This document shows positions 32,258 to 34,193 of a stretch of DNA of 34,193 bases, piece by piece (within the stretch, counting starts at the first letter, position 1; each line of letters opens with the position of its first letter). The stretch spans positions 1-34,193 of the forward strand of contig JACKJE010000028.1 in the NCBI GenBank assembly GCA_020638135.1. Reading direction: 5' to 3'. This stretch comes from Methylobacteriaceae bacterium. Its GTDB lineage: Bacteria > Pseudomonadota > Alphaproteobacteria > Rhizobiales > Beijerinckiaceae. The notes under the pieces were generated by a model that did not search any database, was not told the origin of the DNA, and was given only the letters and a program-made list of their open reading frames with translations. Made by a program: the position numbers and the translations under genes.

Positions 32258-34093
32258 TACGCTGGTCCTCCCGATTTTTCCGGTTTTGGCTTGTTCATGT
32301 CGCGCACGCGCTTCGACATTTTGATGCCGCGCGTTTCCTTGCGCCGGTCGCCGTGCGGTTGCAGGAACTTGCGATATTCGTCGCGCTTCTCGTGGATGGA
32401 AGCGATGACGAAGCCCATGGGCACGCCGATGTCGACGAGCACGGCTTCGGCGAGCTGCAAACTCGCTTCGATCGTTTCGGGGATCGCGTCGGTCACGCCG
32501 AGTTCGTAGAGATGGGTGGCGTGCACGGCGTCGCGGGCGCGCGCGACGATAGTGAGTTCCGGCCGCGCGCAGCATGGGCGAGCGTCACGACCTTTCTCGA
32601 CGGCTGAGGGCGCGTCCATGGTGACGACGAGCGCGCGCGCGCCCGCAAGCCCGACGCGTTCGAGAAATTCCGGGCCGCGTCGCGTCGCCCCAATAGATTT
32701 CCACGCCGTCCTGGCGCGCTTTGGCGACGAGCTGCGGCGTGCCGTCGACGGCGACGAAGGGAATGTCGTGGCGCGCCAACATGTCCGAGACCAGCCGGCC
32801 GACTCGACCATAGCCGACGATGACGACGCGCTGGTCGGCGACGGTGAAGGCCGGCGCGAGATGCGCGAATTGCACATCCTCCTGCCCGCGCGATTTCGTC
32901 GAGCGCGCGCCGATCCAGCCGAGCAGGGGGATTGCCGTCATGGTGAGTGTGACGACAAGCAGAAGATCGCCGCCGGCCCGGTCGGGAATGATCCTGGCCG
33001 CCATGGCCGCGCCGATCATCAGGAAGGCGAATTCGCCGCCGGGCGCAAGCAGCAGCGACATTTCGCGCGCGACCGGCGCGGCGAGCCGGAAGGCGCGCGC
33101 GAGCACATAGAGAATCGCCGCCTTCATGACGACGAGGCCGAGCGCGAAGCCGAGGATGGCGAGCGGCTCCTGGAGGACGCGCGCAAAATCGAGATGCGAG
33201 CCGGTCGAGAGGAAGAACAGGCCGAGCAGCAGACCCTGGAAGGGCGCGATCGTCACCTCGATCTCGCGGCGGAATTCAGTTTCCGCCAGCAGCAGGCCGG
33301 CGATGAAGGCGCCGAGCCCCATCGACAGGCCGGCCGAGGCGATGGCCACGCTCGCGCCGACGACGACCAGAAGACAAGCCGCCATGAAGAGCTCGGTGGA
33401 GCCGGCGGCCGCGACCAGCTGAAACAGCGGGCGCAGCACGAGCCGTCCGCCGGCGACCAGCGCGAACAAGGCGAGGACCGCCGGGGCCCAGGTCCAGAAC
33501 AATTGCGAACTGGCGAGCGCGCCGCTCTTGGCGTCGAGCAGCGGCACCATGAACAGCAGGGGCGCGACCATCAGGTCCTGGAACAGCAGAACCGCGAAGG
33601 CCGCGCGGCCGGCCGTGGTGTTCAGCCTTTTGGTTTCCGACAGAACCGAAAGAACGATCGCCGTCGAGGACATGGACAGGGCCGCCGCGCAGATCAGCGC
33701 GCGGCCGGGCCCCAGATCCAGCCACGCGCCGACCTGCAGCGTGAGCAGGGCGGTCGTGACGACGACCTGCGCCGCGCCAAGCCCGAAGACGAGGCGGCGC
33801 ATGCGCATGAGACGGTCCCACGACAATTCGAGACCGATCATGAACAGGAGGAAGACGACGCCGAGTTCGGCAAGCTGCGCCGCGCCCGCGCCGCCGCCGA
33901 TCGTGACCATCGAGAAAACGGGAAACTTCTCGGCCAGCCGGCCCGCGCCGAAGGGACCGAGCAGGGCGCCGGCGATCAGGAAGCCGAGCACGGGAGAGAC
34001 GCGCAGCCGTCGGAACAGGGGCACGACGACGCCGGCCGTGATCAGGAAGATCAGCGGCTGACGCCATGTTTCCCAGTGAAATTCCGGTTCCAT
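32257..34093 (-). pseudogene. KefB-like CPA2 cation:proton antiporter, frameshifted at the C-terminus
   Basis: The frame from ATG 34093 (MEPEFHWETWRQPLIF) is open for about 470 residues and holds the Na/H-exchanger domain with about 12 membrane segments. LSMSSTAIVLSVLSE, LLFQDLMVAPLLFM and LLLAPGGEFAFLMIGAAM are typical of the KefB/KefC/YbaL group. A TrkA-N domain follows with VVIVGYGRVGRLVSDML (NAD-binding glycines). Shifts near 32683 and 32592 split the rest, which continues PEFLERVGLAGARALVVTMD and LTIVARARDAVHATHLYELG to a basic tail KPEKSGGPA and TAA at 32257-32259. Total restored length is about 610 residues. It likely exports K+ or Na+ in exchange for protons under electrophile or pH stress. 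Confidence 0.85.
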
Positions 34094-34170
34094 CCGCGTT
34101 CCGGTTCGATTCAGCGCGAAGACTATAGCCGGAGGATGGCGGCGGGCGGGAAGAAATGGCCTGCGCGCCT

Positions 34171-34193
34171 TCAGACCCGCTTCTTGCGCATGA
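34171..34193 (-). CDS. Possible C-terminal end of a gene entering from the right
   Basis: Read on the minus strand from the window edge, the last codons are ATG CGC AAG AAG CGG GTC TGA (MRKKRV and stop). A basic tail before a stop 78 bases upstream of the antiporter start would fit the end of a neighbouring minus-strand gene, but seven codons prove nothing. Confidence 0.2.

Overview
The window is a GC-rich chromosomal segment of an alphaproteobacterium, almost certainly of the order Hyphomicrobiales (Rhizobiales). The main pointers are an ATP12-type F1 chaperone, an alpha-type SspB adaptor, a circularly permuted two-piece tmRNA with the tag ANDNYAPVAVAA, the local order sspB / fnr / thyA / folA / hflK / hflC / degP, and a small ORF with a 17-nt Shine-Dalgarno sequence like rreB of Bradyrhizobiaceae. 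I cannot name a genus.

Layout. 0-2.5 kb: end of the ATP12 gene, then a divergent pair of an Lrp/AsnC regulator and a benzoylformate decarboxylase-like TPP enzyme. 2.5-5.1 kb: three broken genes (DUF4260, a 3-methyladenine DNA glycosylase, an MFS transporter). 5.2-11.9 kb: propionyl-CoA carboxylase subunits pccB and pccA, separated by an isolated Rieske gene, an M19 dipeptidase, a hotdog thioesterase and a conserved unknown gene. 12-12.9 kb: MarR regulator plus tautomerase operon. 12.9-17.1 kb: DUF2147 and glycine-rich-domain genes on the minus strand, gamma-glutamylcyclotransferase, panC, acylphosphatase, DUF805 and lipB. 17.3-18.3 kb: VapBC module with a readable promoter and overlapping operator repeats, then tRNA-Leu(GAG) and a strong terminator. 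18.3-23.0 kb: two exported proteins, an SDR, an acyltransferase, an enoyl-CoA hydratase and a small membrane protein. 23.0-24.4 kb, minus strand: ssrA, sspB, DUF4169 and an RHH protein, so the RNA that writes the degradation tag lies beside the gene for the adaptor that reads it. 24.6-32.7 kb: fnr, thyA, DUF188, folA, hflK, hflC, degP, an alpha/beta hydrolase and the end of a KefB-like antiporter, nearly all with several frameshifts.

Sequence quality dominates the interpretation. From 24.6 to 32.7 kb nearly every gene is recognisable by homology along its length but carries one-base shifts, many at short homopolymers. These include genes normally under strong selection (thyA, folA, hflKC, degP). 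The simplest reading is base-calling or assembly error. Isolated shifts of the same kind occur near 13.1, 15.75 and 21.95-22.02 kb. The 2.5-5.1 kb block could be the same artefact or genuine decay.

The most interesting items are the rreB-like micro-ORF (26773-26853, minus), the permuted ssrA gene next to sspB, the vapBC control region with a 21-bp duplication at the vapC stop codon, and an enoyl-CoA hydratase whose two opposite frameshifts leave a deceptively open frame.
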